Shown: piece by piece, positions 43,362 to 52,745 of the stretch
Position numbering within the stretch: the stretch's first letter is position 1
How the letters are laid out: every line of letters starts with the position of its first letter
The notes under the pieces: model-generated
What the model was told of the DNA's origin: nothing
What the model saw: the letters and a program-made list of their open reading frames with translations, nothing else
Database searches by the model: none
Position numbers and translations under genes: made by a program
Assembly (NCBI GenBank): GCA_964486935.1
Contig: CAZAPG010000020.1
Coordinates: 1 to 64,000 of the forward strand
DNA length: 64,000 nucleotides
From: CAZAPG01 sp964486935
GTDB lineage: Bacteria; Chloroflexota; Anaerolineae; 4572-78; J111
Direction of reading: 5' to 3'

Positions 43362-43844
43362 TTGCCGGTTGGGCTGCGCCTGAGTTATTTTTCTGAAAAC
43401 GAACGGCGATTGTTTTATGTGGCGCTTACCCGAGCTAAAAAAGCGGTATTTATCGGTACAGTTAAGAAAACAAACCACGAAAAGGCGCCGATTCCCTCCC
43501 GCTTTCTGGAAGAGATTCAGCTTCAACCTGCTATAGAGATTATGGAACCGCTACAGCAATTGGCCGCCAGAAATTCCGATGTTCGGCCAATCTTTTTGAA
43601 GCGCGTGAATAAATACCGGGGCTATCGTAAGATTACGGATAATTTGCTGTCTGGCTATCTGCGTGACATTGATGATCTATCCTTGATAGATGAGATTGCC
43701 AGAGTAGTGACCACCAGCGAGGCCGTATCATTTGTTTATAGTTCTGCTTACCGGTCACAAAAACAGGCTAACTCTAAACCCCCATTATCTGGCGTCTGGG
43801 GCGACGTGCTGGCTGAGAAACCCAAGACATCGGTAAAATCCTGA
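43362..43844 (+). pseudogene. UvrD/PcrA-like helicase, 3' fragment
   Basis: About 160 codons. LRLSYFSENERRLFYVALTRAKKAVFIGT is the motif V-VI region of superfamily 1A helicases (E-x-R-R-L-x-Y-V-A-x-T-R-A). The Walker A, motif II and most of the protein are absent; the remaining C-terminal 110 residues look like the usual tail. The frame opens only 15 bases after the helicase stop. A deletion has removed the rest, as for hsdM on the other side of the locus. Confidence 0.8.
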
Positions 43845-43876
43845 TCAGGGCGGTGCAGGCTGTACATTATCCCTTT

Positions 43877-43893
43877 GCTTCCCCCAGGGAAGC
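43877..43893. repeat. Palindrome GCTTCCC-CCA-GGGAAGC, right copy
   Basis: Near-identical to the left copy at 33883-33898, differing by one C in the loop and sharing the preceding CTTTTG / CCTTTG. The two copies bracket the ~10-kb defence segment. Confidence 0.5.
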
Positions 43894-43915
43894 TTCTCAA
43901 GATTGGCGAAGGTAT

Positions 43916-43936
43916 TGCTGTATGCAGCATATTTTT
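43916..43936 (+). terminator. Weak terminator downstream of the UvrD fragment
   Basis: TGCTG-TATG-CAGCA followed by TATTTTT: a 5-bp stem with a T tract on the plus strand, about 70 bases after the fragment's stop. Confidence 0.4.
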
Positions 43937-43937
43937 A

Positions 43938-43966
43938 TTGACAAGGCAATAGTTTTCCACTAAAGT
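43938..43966 (+). promoter_or_regulatory. Promoter of the PH-domain gene
   Basis: A consensus TTGACA, 17 bases, then TAAAGT (four of six matches to TATAAT), about 110 bases upstream of the ATG at 44075. Sits right after the terminator-like hairpin. Confidence 0.5.
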
Positions 43967-44074
43967 CATTTTATAAAAATCGAGATTCTGCGTTTCGAGT
44001 TGAGGGCTTCGGGTTGTGGCTGTAAATAGCACACCCCCAAATTGAAACCGAAACTTATTTTTCAGGAGGTTGAA

Positions 44075-44623
44075 ATGACTTTAGCTGACATGAGATCTAA
44101 GTTGAAAGGCGGTATCTGGCAGGCGGTTGCCCAAAGCGGGGTTGACCTGTCGGTTTTACCCAAAGAAGAGGTTGATAAACTGGTCAACGCTATTACCGAG
44201 GGGGTATTGCAAGAAGTTGATGAGGTGCTTACCCAGGCCAGCGGCAAGCCGTCGTCTCTGGTCAATGCGCCATCGGCTGAGGACGAGGATGATGTTGAAA
44301 AGGTGTTGTGGGAGGGACGTCCCTTTTTATCGTTGAGCGTGTATTACCAGATTACCAGCGAGCGGGTGCGAATTATTGAGGGTTTGTTTGGCAAGCAACG
44401 TCGCGATATTGAGCTGGTTAGGGTGCAGGATATCGACCACAAGCAAAACCTGGCCGAGCGCACCTTTGCCATTGGCGATGTTTATATTCGCAGCCATGAT
44501 GTGTCTGACCCTGAAGTGACGCTGCATAACGTGTCTAACCCGGCAGATGTCCACGAAATTTTGCGTAAGGCCGTGCTGAAAGCCCGCAAAAAATACAATA
44601 TCAGCTTTCGCGAAGAAATGTAA
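44075..44623 (+). CDS. Bacterial PH-domain protein
   Basis: 182 residues from the ATG at 44075 with AGGAGG five bases upstream; the open frame to 44042 is not needed. N-terminal 80 residues are acidic and helical (DLSVLPKEEVDKLVNAITEG...). The C-terminal half is a bPH2-like domain: VLWEGRPFLSLSVYYQITSERVRIIEGLFGKQRRDIELVRVQDIDHKQNLAERTFAIGDVYIRSHD. Such domains sit at the membrane or in stress complexes; no transmembrane helix is present here, so it should be cytosolic or peripheral. Convergent with the histidine kinase gene. Confidence 0.8.
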   Translation: MTLADMRSKLKGGIWQAVAQSGVDLSVLPKEEVDKLVNAITEGVLQEVDEVLTQASGKPSSLVNAPSAEDEDDVEKVLWEGRPFLSLSVYYQITSERVRIIEGLFGKQRRDIELVRVQDIDHKQNLAERTFAIGDVYIRSHDVSDPEVTLHNVSNPADVHEILRKAVLKARKKYNISFREEM

Positions 44624-44626
44624 AGG

Positions 44627-46729
44627 TTATAGTTTGTCTTCAACCGGCTGGGTGATAAGGGGCAGGCGCACGTGAAAGGTGCTGCCTTTATCGGGGATGC
44701 CGTCGCTTTCAACCGAGATGGCGCCGTTGTGGGCTTCGGTGGCCAGTTTGCAAAAGGCCAGCCCCAGCCCCACTCCCGGCGTGGAAGTGTTGTGGTCAAC
44801 CCGTGAGAATTTGTCGAAAATGTGAGCCTGGTCTGCTTTGCTGATACCGGGTCCATTATCGGCTACGGCAAAGTGTAGTTTGTTGCCTTTAACGGTGGTG
44901 GTTAGCGTTACCCGCCCTTCATCCGGGGTATATTTGATGGCATTACTGACCAGATTGATTAAAACGCGCCGGATAAGGCTGCTGTCCAGCCAAATCTCTA
45001 ACCCTTCTGGCGCGGGGTAAATTGTCAGGTTCATTTGTTTGGCAACAGCCTGTGGCATTACTTGCTGTTCTACGGCCTGAAGCAATTGGTTCAAATCGGT
45101 TATGCTGCATTGAAGGGGCATTTCCCCCTGTTCCAACCGGCTGACATCCAGCATCGAGTCAACCAGGTCGCTCAGAGCCTGGCCGCTGCGTTTGGCCATG
45201 TCAATAAAGCGCTCTATTTTGGCCGGCTCGGCAGAGGATTTAATCAGCATGCCAATCAGGTCCAGGGCGTTAATCAGGTTGCCCAGCGGCCCGCGCAGGT
45301 CGTGAACCAGCATGTTGACCATATCCTGCCGCATATTTTCTATTTCTTTGCGCTCAGAAATATCTCGACCCACCCATTGAACGCAATCTTTTCCCCTAAA
45401 TTGTACCTGCCGCATAATAAATTCCAGTGGAACAATTTGGCGATAGGCATCTTTCACTTCTAACTCAAACGAGGCTTCGCGCCACAACTTGAGCCGTTTG
45501 CTTTGTTTGTTCAGGTGGTCGGGCAGGTGGGCGTCGATAAAGCTGATATTTAAGTACATCAGCGCATCTTTGTGGCGGCGCAGCACCTGGCAGGCTTTGC
45601 GGTTGACATCCAGAATTACCCCTTCGTAGCTGGTGATAATAATCATGTCGGTGTTGTCTTCAAACAGGGCGGCGTAACTGGCCTCGGCGTTTTGCAAGCG
45701 GGTAACGGCCTGGGCGTTGGCCACGGCGGTGGCGGCCTGGTCGGCAAAAGCGGCCACCACTTTGACATTATCTGCGGTGTATTTGTCAATTTCATGGCTG
45801 TCGACGGTAAGCATGCCAACCACCTCGTCTCGCGCTACTAACGGCGCGCCAATCCAACTGCGTACATTTTGTGACGAGGAGCTTTTTCTCCAGTGAGGCT
45901 CGGTGTCTACATCGGCAATGACGATGGGGTTTTTTTGGATGATGGCCTGATAGTTGGGAATGTTTTCATCAAACGGCAATTTGACATTCAGGGCGTCGGC
46001 CATATCTTCAAAGCCGCGGGCAGCCTGCACGGCCAGAATGTTGCTGTTTTCTTCAAAGAGCAAAATAGAGCTGCTGTCGTATTCAACCACCAGCGAAAGC
46101 TGCTCTAAAATAAGGGTCAGCACCTCGGTCAGGTCTAGCGAGGCGTTGATGGTTTTGGTGATAGAGGCCAGCGTGTCGGCCAGGCGGCGGCGATGCTGTT
46201 CGGCAATGAACAGCCGGGCGTTGGCAATGGCAAAGGCGGCCTGGTCGGCCACAATCGAGAGCACGGCCAGGTCGCTATCATCAAAGTGGTTGGGCTGCGG
46301 CGCGGTAATGGTCACAACGCCAATGAGATGGTCGGGCAGTTGAATGGGCGCGCAAACGGCGCTGCGAGCGCTTTTGATTTCTAAAAAAGGTTGGGAGCGA
46401 TACCAGCGATTGTCGTTTTGGGTGTCTTTAACCAGCGCTCCTTTTTTGTGGTTTCTAACCCAACCAACTATGCCTTCATGGAGAATAATGTCGATGGTCT
46501 GAGCCGGGGGGGTCAAAATTTCAAAGCCGCTGATAAACAGGCTGGTATCCAGTTTGTCCTGGTCATCAAATAGAAAGAGGCAGGCATCGGAGGCGGCTAC
46601 AGAGGCGACCGTAGCCGATAGAACGTTATAAAGCGCCTGGTCTATATTGGCTAAACCCGCGTTAAACTCGCGGGCAACCAGATACAGCAGATCCAGACGC
46701 GAACTAACGCGCGGGGTCTGAATTGGCAT
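44627..46729 (-). CDS. GAF-GAF-PAS sensor histidine kinase
   Basis: 700 residues, no transmembrane segment. GAF domains at about 20-180 and 190-345 (RSWIGAPLVARDEVVGMLTVD is the second one's signature), a PAS domain at 350-460 (ALFEDNTDMIIITSYEGVILDVNRKAC), HisKA with phosphorylated His476 in MLVHDLRGPLGNLINAL, and an HATPase domain with NLVSNAIKYTPDEG, DNGPGI and GVGLGLAF. A cytosolic sensor of a small ligand or redox state; no response regulator is next to it, so it is an orphan kinase by position. It follows cpaF on the same strand with a 32-base gap. Confidence 0.92.
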   Translation of the reverse strand: MPIQTPRVSSRLDLLYLVAREFNAGLANIDQALYNVLSATVASVAASDACLFLFDDQDKLDTSLFISGFEILTPPAQTIDIILHEGIVGWVRNHKKGALVKDTQNDNRWYRSQPFLEIKSARSAVCAPIQLPDHLIGVVTITAPQPNHFDDSDLAVLSIVADQAAFAIANARLFIAEQHRRRLADTLASITKTINASLDLTEVLTLILEQLSLVVEYDSSSILLFEENSNILAVQAARGFEDMADALNVKLPFDENIPNYQAIIQKNPIVIADVDTEPHWRKSSSSQNVRSWIGAPLVARDEVVGMLTVDSHEIDKYTADNVKVVAAFADQAATAVANAQAVTRLQNAEASYAALFEDNTDMIIITSYEGVILDVNRKACQVLRRHKDALMYLNISFIDAHLPDHLNKQSKRLKLWREASFELEVKDAYRQIVPLEFIMRQVQFRGKDCVQWVGRDISERKEIENMRQDMVNMLVHDLRGPLGNLINALDLIGMLIKSSAEPAKIERFIDMAKRSGQALSDLVDSMLDVSRLEQGEMPLQCSITDLNQLLQAVEQQVMPQAVAKQMNLTIYPAPEGLEIWLDSSLIRRVLINLVSNAIKYTPDEGRVTLTTTVKGNKLHFAVADNGPGISKADQAHIFDKFSRVDHNTSTPGVGLGLAFCKLATEAHNGAISVESDGIPDKGSTFHVRLPLITQPVEDKL

Positions 46730-46761
46730 AAATTTGCCTCGATAACCGAATTTTTAAGTAA

Positions 46762-48243
46762 CTAAAACGTTCCGCCTTTCATAAACATTGAGGGCGGAAA
46801 GTTAAAGCCGTGTTGCCTGAGTTTTGGCTCGCATTTGGGGCGAATACCGCCGGGTTCGTGTTCGCCAATGATTTTACCGTTTTCGTCGTCGCCCCGGTCG
46901 GCAAAGGTGAAGACATTTTGCAAAATAGCGTTTTCGCCTTCAATACCCTGTATTTCGGTGATGTGGGTCACTTTGCGCGAGCCATCGCGCAAACGCGAAG
47001 CCTGAACTATCAAATCTACCGACGAGGCAATTTGTTTACGCACAACGTGAATAGGAAAATCAACGCCGGCCATCAGCACCAGCGATTCCAGACGGTCAAA
47101 ACAAGAGCGGGGGTCGTTGGCGTGAACGGTGGTCATACTGCCATCGTGGCCGGTGTTCATGGCTTGCAGCATGTCCAGCGCCTCGCCGCCGCGACACTCG
47201 CCTACCACAATACGTTCGGGCCGCATACGCAGGGCGTTGATGACGCAATCTCTAATTGTTACCTGGCCAGGGCTTTCGGGCGTGGGTTTTTTGGTTTCCA
47301 AACGTACCACGTTGCGCTGTTTAAGCTGCAACTCGGCGGCATCTTCAATGGTTACGGTTCGTTCATGTTCGGGGATGAAGCTGGAGAGCACGTTGATGAG
47401 CGTGGTTTTACCGGAGCCGGTTCCGCCGGAAACAATAATGTTGAGCCGGGAAACCACACAGGCTTTTAAAAATTGGGCCATCATGGGGGTGAGCGAGCCA
47501 AAATTAATCAGGTCGTCGATGGTCAACTTGTCTTTAGAGAATTTTCTGATTGTAATGTTGGGGCCGTCGATGGCGCAGGGGCGCAGCACCGCATTCACCC
47601 GAGAGCCATCGGGCAGGCGGGCGTCGATGAGCGGATGGTCGGCATCGGCCATGCGGCCCAAAGGCTTGACAATCCGTTTGATGATGCGCTCTACATGGTC
47701 GTCGTCTAAAAATTTGTGGCCGCTTTCTCGCAGCCGCCCTTTTTGCTCGATAAAGATTATGTAGGGGCCGTTGACCATCACCTCGGAAATGGTATCGGTG
47801 TTGAGTAATGGCTCTAGCGGGCCAAAGCCAAAAATTTCATGACATACATTATCGTAAAATTGTTCCGGGCTGATATCGGCGGGTATTTTAATGTTGGCCC
47901 GCTGTAGGGCCTGTTGAAAACGCTGCCTGATAATCTGTTCGCGTTCAGGGGTGCGTTCCAGGGGCAGGTCTAGCGGTACGTCGGGGGCAATCGATTTGCG
48001 TAAATTGTCGGCCAGCCAAAGTTGCAGCCGAATCTGCTCGGCCCGACCCTTGCTGATAAAGCCGCGCTGGGTCGGCGTGTCGGGCGGTTCATTTTCCAAT
48101 GGCACAAACAAGCTGTTCTCGTCTGGCGGAGGCGCTGCCTGGGTGGTGGCGGAGTCAGTGGCGTGCGTCGCCTGGGGCGGGGTTTCCTCGTCGGTTCTGG
48201 TTCCTACTCGCTTGACGCGTCGTAAACCTGATGGATTGGCCAT
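46762..48243 (-). CDS. cpaF: CpaF/TadA-type secretion ATPase
   Basis: 493 residues. A 90-residue disordered N-terminus (Pro/Thr/Asp-rich) precedes the T2SS/T4P superfamily ATPase: GFGPLEPLL and LIDARLPDGSRVNAVLRP (N-terminal subdomain), Walker A VSGGTGSGKTTL (272-282), Asp box TVTIEDAAELQL, Walker B IVVGECRGGEALDMLQAMNTGHDGSMTTVHAND with the conserved Glu and His. The CpaF/TadA family powers Flp-type pili and related secretion. The usual cpaE, tadB and tadC neighbours are not in the window, so the locus is partial or the ATPase works with machinery encoded elsewhere. AAGGAG precedes the start. Confidence 0.92.
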   Translation of the reverse strand: MANPSGLRRVKRVGTRTDEETPPQATHATDSATTQAAPPPDENSLFVPLENEPPDTPTQRGFISKGRAEQIRLQLWLADNLRKSIAPDVPLDLPLERTPEREQIIRQRFQQALQRANIKIPADISPEQFYDNVCHEIFGFGPLEPLLNTDTISEVMVNGPYIIFIEQKGRLRESGHKFLDDDHVERIIKRIVKPLGRMADADHPLIDARLPDGSRVNAVLRPCAIDGPNITIRKFSKDKLTIDDLINFGSLTPMMAQFLKACVVSRLNIIVSGGTGSGKTTLINVLSSFIPEHERTVTIEDAAELQLKQRNVVRLETKKPTPESPGQVTIRDCVINALRMRPERIVVGECRGGEALDMLQAMNTGHDGSMTTVHANDPRSCFDRLESLVLMAGVDFPIHVVRKQIASSVDLIVQASRLRDGSRKVTHITEIQGIEGENAILQNVFTFADRGDDENGKIIGEHEPGGIRPKCEPKLRQHGFNFPPSMFMKGGTF

Positions 48244-48333
48244 TTAACTTGCTCCTTAAATCAATTGCAGCTTTCAAAATTATAACATAGCTCATGAGTA
48301 GAACGTATTAGCCCTTTGTACTATTCAACCATT

Positions 48334-49935
48334 TTACCGGGCTTCCAGCCAGGTTTCAAGCAGAGGCTCTACATTTTGCCCGGAAACCTGCTCGATGACC
48401 GTAAACAGGTTTTGGGCCGAGGCGATTTTATATCTGTATTGCCTATAGTAGGATTGCATAATTTCAAAATACATGTCGTCGCCCACTTCCTGGCGCAGAG
48501 CGTTAAAAAATAACGGCCCTTTGCCATAAACAAAAGTGCTGTATTCTTCTACGGTAAAGTTTTCAACCGGGCCAATCACCGCTTTGTCGCGCCCCTGGGT
48601 TTTGGCCCGCTGGTAGGGCGCTGTAAAAAAAGTTTCAATCACCTGCCTGGCCGTTTCAACCCCTTCAACCTGTTGCCAGTAAAAAACGGTGCTGTAATTG
48701 GTAAGCGACTCATCCAGCCACGGCTCATCAATCTGGTTGTTGCCCACCAGCCCGTACCACCACTGATGCGCCACCTCATGGGCGATGACGTGCTGAAAAA
48801 AAACGCCCTCCTGGTTATAAATTCTTTCCGATATAACCACAATACCCGGATACTCTACGCCGCCGGCGGTTGTGGGCGTGGCTGCAACATCAAACTCGGC
48901 GTAGGGATATTGGCCAAAATGTTGATTAAATACCCGCAGCGCGTCAACCGCGTATTGCAGGGCCAGTTGGCCGCCTTGCTCCAGATGAGGCGGATAATAA
49001 CTGTTAACCACCGTGCCATCGACCACCTGGCTGGCTACCTTAAAATTTTGACTCATCGCCAGGTAAAAATCTCGCATCGGGCCGGAAACCAGCCGCAGCG
49101 TTTTGGTGTTGTCAGAATGGGTTGACTCCTCAACCAGGCTGCCCGAAGCCGCCACCACCATTTGGGACGGCGCGGTCAGTTGCACCTGGTAAAGCGATAC
49201 GTCCAGATGTGTGGCATCGCCGTAGGGCGGCGGAACCTCGATATTCCAGCCCGACTCATCGTACACGGCCAGGGCCGGATAAAACCCGGCCAGCGAGATT
49301 GTGCCGTTGGCGTAACTAAAAATGTTATAACCCTGGTTTGGGCCGGTGGGCACAACCGCCTGATATGACAGGTCGAAGGCGATACGCTGGCCAGGCAGTA
49401 AATCTGCCGGCAGGGGAACGCGCAAAGCAGTCTTCTGGGCCTCCAGCGCCGGCTCAACCGGCTGGCCCTGCACCAGCACCTCGTCCACCCGCATCTGGCC
49501 GCCGTAACCGGGTAAATTGGGGTAGAGCCGAAAGTAGACATGGTTGAGCGGAACATCTTCGGTATTAGTATAGATAATCTGCTCCGTGCCGGTCAAATAG
49601 AGGCCGTTGCCCTTTTCAAAATTGGCCGAACCTAAATTGATGTCAATGGCGTAGCGACTGGCTCCGGCAGCGGCCACTGTGTCCACATCGGTAGAAAAGG
49701 CCGGCAGCATGGCCTGTTGAAACGGGGCCAAATGGCCGGCGTCAACCGTGACGGGCGGCGTATTGGTAGAGGCAACCGTGGCCGTGGGTGTGGCCAAAAG
49801 ACTGGTTGAAGTGGCAGTTGGCGCTGCCACAGGTTGATTGGCGGCGGGCGTGTCGATTTGGGAAAGATTGGCAAATGGCGTGCAGGTCAGCGACCCCAAC
49901 AGCAGGCCAAGTGACAGGCGAACCGATAGCGTCAT
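48334..49935 (-). CDS. M1-family metallopeptidase, exported
   Basis: 533 residues from the ATG at 49935 (the open frame to 49980 would overlap the previous gene). N-terminal hydrophobic segment LSVRLSLGLLLGSLTC, then a Ser/Thr/Pro linker. Zinc site H-E-V-A-H in VIAHEVAHQWWYGLVGNNQIDEPWLDESLTNYS, with the third ligand Glu in WLDES, near residues 380-410. AATPTTAGGVEYPGIVVIS stands where the G-A-M-E-N aminopeptidase exopeptidase motif lies, but here reads GGVEYPG, so it is a related variant. Probably a lipid-anchored or secreted peptidase. Seven bases after the LPxSG lipoprotein gene, with which it is co-transcribed; a paralogue lies at 51094. Confidence 0.88.
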   Translation of the reverse strand: MTLSVRLSLGLLLGSLTCTPFANLSQIDTPAANQPVAAPTATSTSLLATPTATVASTNTPPVTVDAGHLAPFQQAMLPAFSTDVDTVAAAGASRYAIDINLGSANFEKGNGLYLTGTEQIIYTNTEDVPLNHVYFRLYPNLPGYGGQMRVDEVLVQGQPVEPALEAQKTALRVPLPADLLPGQRIAFDLSYQAVVPTGPNQGYNIFSYANGTISLAGFYPALAVYDESGWNIEVPPPYGDATHLDVSLYQVQLTAPSQMVVAASGSLVEESTHSDNTKTLRLVSGPMRDFYLAMSQNFKVASQVVDGTVVNSYYPPHLEQGGQLALQYAVDALRVFNQHFGQYPYAEFDVAATPTTAGGVEYPGIVVISERIYNQEGVFFQHVIAHEVAHQWWYGLVGNNQIDEPWLDESLTNYSTVFYWQQVEGVETARQVIETFFTAPYQRAKTQGRDKAVIGPVENFTVEEYSTFVYGKGPLFFNALRQEVGDDMYFEIMQSYYRQYRYKIASAQNLFTVIEQVSGQNVEPLLETWLEAR

Positions 49936-49942
49936 CCGGCGA

Positions 49943-50974
49943 TTATTTTCGGCCCGATAGCGCGGCGGTGGTTCCGGCAACAGCCAGGGCTGCCAATATC
50001 AGGCCGGCCAGCACCAGCGAACCCAACGAGCCGGATATTGGCAAAATTGCGCCGGATTGCGGCAGCGCCTGCTCTGACTCTGCCGGCGCGTCGGCGCTCT
50101 CCACAGGCGAAGCTTCTTCCCCGGTTGACTCTCCGGCGGCAGGGGCTGAACTGTCAGCGGTGGTTTCGTCGGTGGGCGCGGCGGCATCTGCATCGGCGCT
50201 GGCGGCAGGCTGGTCGGATGAGGCATTGGCTTCCTGTTCCAGCGCGGTTAGCAGCGTAGCCAGCGAAGGAGTAGAATTGTTTGGCGCTTCCTGGGGAGCC
50301 ACGCTTGCGGGGTCAAACTGGGCGGCCTCGGTCAGGGTAATTTCAATCAGGCCGGGCGTTTCCCAAATGGCGGTATTGCCTTCCAGCCGGTCGGCGTTGT
50401 GGCTAATAATCTGGCCGCCGCTGATGCGGGTGACAAAGCTTAACCCGAACAGTTCCATCATTTCCGGCGTCATCTCTTCGTTGGTTTGAGCGTTTTCCTC
50501 CGGCGCGGCCTGTGAGGCGTCGTAGCGAATAGTAACGCGCCGCTGGCCGTCAACTTCTGCTACCGAGATATCGGCCTCGCCTTGAAACAACATCTGGTTG
50601 AGAGCCTCGTAGCCGTCTCCGTCGGCTTGCAGCACGTAACTCAACGAGCCGTCATCACCTTCGACCTCATTGAATGTAACATTCAGCTTCTCGCTGCCGG
50701 CGGCGCTTTGGGCCTGTTCTACCCACTGGTCTATCTCTTCGGTGGTGGCGCTCAAATCAGCGCCGGCCTCGTTACCTTCGCTTTCCATCAGTTCTACAAA
50801 CTCCGGGGCCAGGGTAATGGCCTGAACGCCGTTCCACTGGCCGTTGCCGTGCAGGGCCAGATTGGTTTGCACGCTGAGGCAGCCGGTCAGCAGCAGGGCC
50901 GCAAACGCCATCAGCAATATTGATAATTGTGGCAAATTTTTTCTTTTGAGTTTTTGAATGAGCAGCGCCAGCAT
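49943..50974 (-). CDS. Surface lipoprotein with LPxSG-type C-terminal anchor
   Basis: 343 residues. The N-terminus has a lipobox, FAALLLTGC, and a hydrophobic signal. The middle, NLALHGNGQWNGVQAITL through EITLTEA, looks like an LppM/DUF3153-type beta domain. Residues 235-310 are an Ala/Glu/Asp/Ser-rich spacer. The end is LPQSGAILPISGSLGSLVLAGLILAALAVAGTTAALSGRK, that is LPQSG, a hydrophobic segment and a short basic tail, the layout of a sortase sorting signal. A protein with both a lipobox and a sorting-like tail is odd. No sortase gene is in the window. It is between two M1 peptidase genes. Confidence 0.75.
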   Translation of the reverse strand: MLALLIQKLKRKNLPQLSILLMAFAALLLTGCLSVQTNLALHGNGQWNGVQAITLAPEFVELMESEGNEAGADLSATTEEIDQWVEQAQSAAGSEKLNVTFNEVEGDDGSLSYVLQADGDGYEALNQMLFQGEADISVAEVDGQRRVTIRYDASQAAPEENAQTNEEMTPEMMELFGLSFVTRISGGQIISHNADRLEGNTAIWETPGLIEITLTEAAQFDPASVAPQEAPNNSTPSLATLLTALEQEANASSDQPAASADADAAAPTDETTADSSAPAAGESTGEEASPVESADAPAESEQALPQSGAILPISGSLGSLVLAGLILAALAVAGTTAALSGRK

Positions 50975-51093
50975 TTGTAATCTCCTGTAATTTGATTTGT
51001 GGCCTTATTCAATTGTAAAAAATGACACGGTGGGGGTCTATTAGACTATAGAGTTACACTATTTATAACCCATTATGCCTGGCGTTGCAAGCC

Positions 51094-52593
51094 CTATTTT
51101 AACCACGATTCTGCCAGCAAGTTTATATTTTGGCCCGACACGCGCCCGGCGGTGGCCAGGAAGGTTTGGGGTGTGACAATTTTGTAGCGATTTTCGGCAA
51201 AGTAAGTTTGCAACACCTGGCGGTACATATCGTCGCCCAACTGCTCTCGCAGGGCGTTAAAAAAGAGCGCAGCCTTGGCGTAGACCAGCAACTCGTAGCT
51301 GGCCGGGTCAAATTCGCCGGCGGGCCGGTCGACCACGCCATCCACGCCGCCGGCGGCGGCTGTATCAAACGGAATGAACCAGCGCCCGGTTAGCAGTCGC
51401 TCGGCGGCGCTCTGGCCAAATACGCCCCGGTAGTAATCAAAGGCGCTGTATTCGGTCAGGCCTTCATCTAGCCAGGGGTGGCGGTAAGGGTTGTTGCCCA
51501 CCAGCCCATACCACCATTGGTGGGCCACCTCGTGCGCTACCAAAAAAGTAAGAAACTCGCGCTGGTCAGTGTACAAATCTGTGCCAATCAGAATCAGCCC
51601 GCTGTACTCCATCCCCCGCACATTGAGCGGCGCTTCAATCACATCGAGTTCGGTGTAGGGGTAGGGGCCGTAAGTATCGCTGTAGAGGCGCAGAGCGGCA
51701 GTGGCGTGGGCCAGCGCGGTGAGCGCGGCGGCCTCGTGGCCGGGCAGGTAGTAGCTGGTTACGGTGGCCCCGGCGGCGCTATCGCTGATGGCCTGAAACG
51801 GCCCGGCGATGATGGTCATATCGCGCAGGGGGCCGCCGGTAAATTGCCAGGTGCGGCTGCCATCGGGGTTATCAATAACATTCAACGCCACCCCGCTGGC
51901 AACCACGACCATTTCAACCGGCAGGGTGATATCAAGCTGGTACAGGGCGACTTCATTAAACAGCATGTCGGCGTGGGCGGGCGGGTCGTCTAACACCCAC
52001 TCGCCGGCCTGCTGCACGGCCAGGGTGGGGTAAAAACCGGGCAGGCTTAAAATGTCGCCATCCCAGCCAAACAGGGTGTAGCTGCCGGTTGTGGTTTGGC
52101 CCAGTTGGGTGGTAAAGGCCAGCTCGATAGTAGCCAGGGCGGATGGGCCGCCCTCGCCGGTGGAGGGGACAGCCAGCCGCAAGGCGGTATTGTTAGCCAG
52201 CGGCAATATTTCTGCCGGCGCGCCATTTAACAGGGCCTGGGTAACTTCCAGGGAGCCATCGTAATTATCTATGTTAGGATAAAGCCGGAAGACCAGCTCT
52301 GGCCCTGGGGCGGGAACGACCACCCGCATCACCCCGTTGAGCGCGGTTTGCTCTCCATTGAGCCGGGCGGTGATGTGGTAGCGGGGGAGCGGGCCAAGAG
52401 CCTCGATATCTTGCCGCGCCCAGGGTTGCAAAATAGCTCGGTAGTGAACGAAGGGGTCGGGGGTAGGCGTAGGGGTGATGAGGCCGGCATCTACCAGAAT
52501 TTGAGTCGGCTGGCAGGCGGCAACAGTAATGAGAAAAAAAGAGGCGGTCAGCCATAAAATAATCGAACGAAAGGTTGAAATAATGTTGGTCAT
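51094..52593 (-). CDS. M1-family metallopeptidase, lipoprotein
   Basis: 499 residues, paralogue of the gene at 48334. Signal with lipobox WLTASFFLITVAAC (V-A-A-C). Zinc motif in FLVAHEVAHQWWYGLVGNNPYRHPWLDEGLTEYS with third-ligand Glu in WLDEG. The substitution GMEYSGLILIGTDL occupies the site of the classical aminopeptidase motif. It is likely an extracytoplasmic, lipid-anchored peptidase. Separated from the LPxSG lipoprotein by 119 bases. Convergent evolution aside, the repeated pair suggests gene duplication around the lipoprotein. Confidence 0.88.
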   Translation of the reverse strand: MTNIISTFRSIILWLTASFFLITVAACQPTQILVDAGLITPTPTPDPFVHYRAILQPWARQDIEALGPLPRYHITARLNGEQTALNGVMRVVVPAPGPELVFRLYPNIDNYDGSLEVTQALLNGAPAEILPLANNTALRLAVPSTGEGGPSALATIELAFTTQLGQTTTGSYTLFGWDGDILSLPGFYPTLAVQQAGEWVLDDPPAHADMLFNEVALYQLDITLPVEMVVVASGVALNVIDNPDGSRTWQFTGGPLRDMTIIAGPFQAISDSAAGATVTSYYLPGHEAAALTALAHATAALRLYSDTYGPYPYTELDVIEAPLNVRGMEYSGLILIGTDLYTDQREFLTFLVAHEVAHQWWYGLVGNNPYRHPWLDEGLTEYSAFDYYRGVFGQSAAERLLTGRWFIPFDTAAAGGVDGVVDRPAGEFDPASYELLVYAKAALFFNALREQLGDDMYRQVLQTYFAENRYKIVTPQTFLATAGRVSGQNINLLAESWLK

Positions 52594-52656
52594 AGGCTGA
52601 TTATACCACAGCCAATTTGGAACTAACCAGGAACCCCGGCCCCCTTTCGCTTCTTT

Positions 52657-52685
52657 TTGACAAGCCCATATGCTTGTGATAAACT
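52657..52685 (+). promoter_or_regulatory. Promoter of the complex I operon
   Basis: A consensus TTGACA (52657-52662), 17 bases, and TAAACT (52680-52685; four of six), about 60 bases before the nuoA start codon. A second TTGACA lies slightly downstream. It divides the operon from the divergent peptidase gene. Confidence 0.55.
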
Positions 52686-52745
52686 GAACGAATGATTCTT
52701 GACAAGGCCCATCACCAACATTCCACGCAGAAAGGGTGTTAAACC

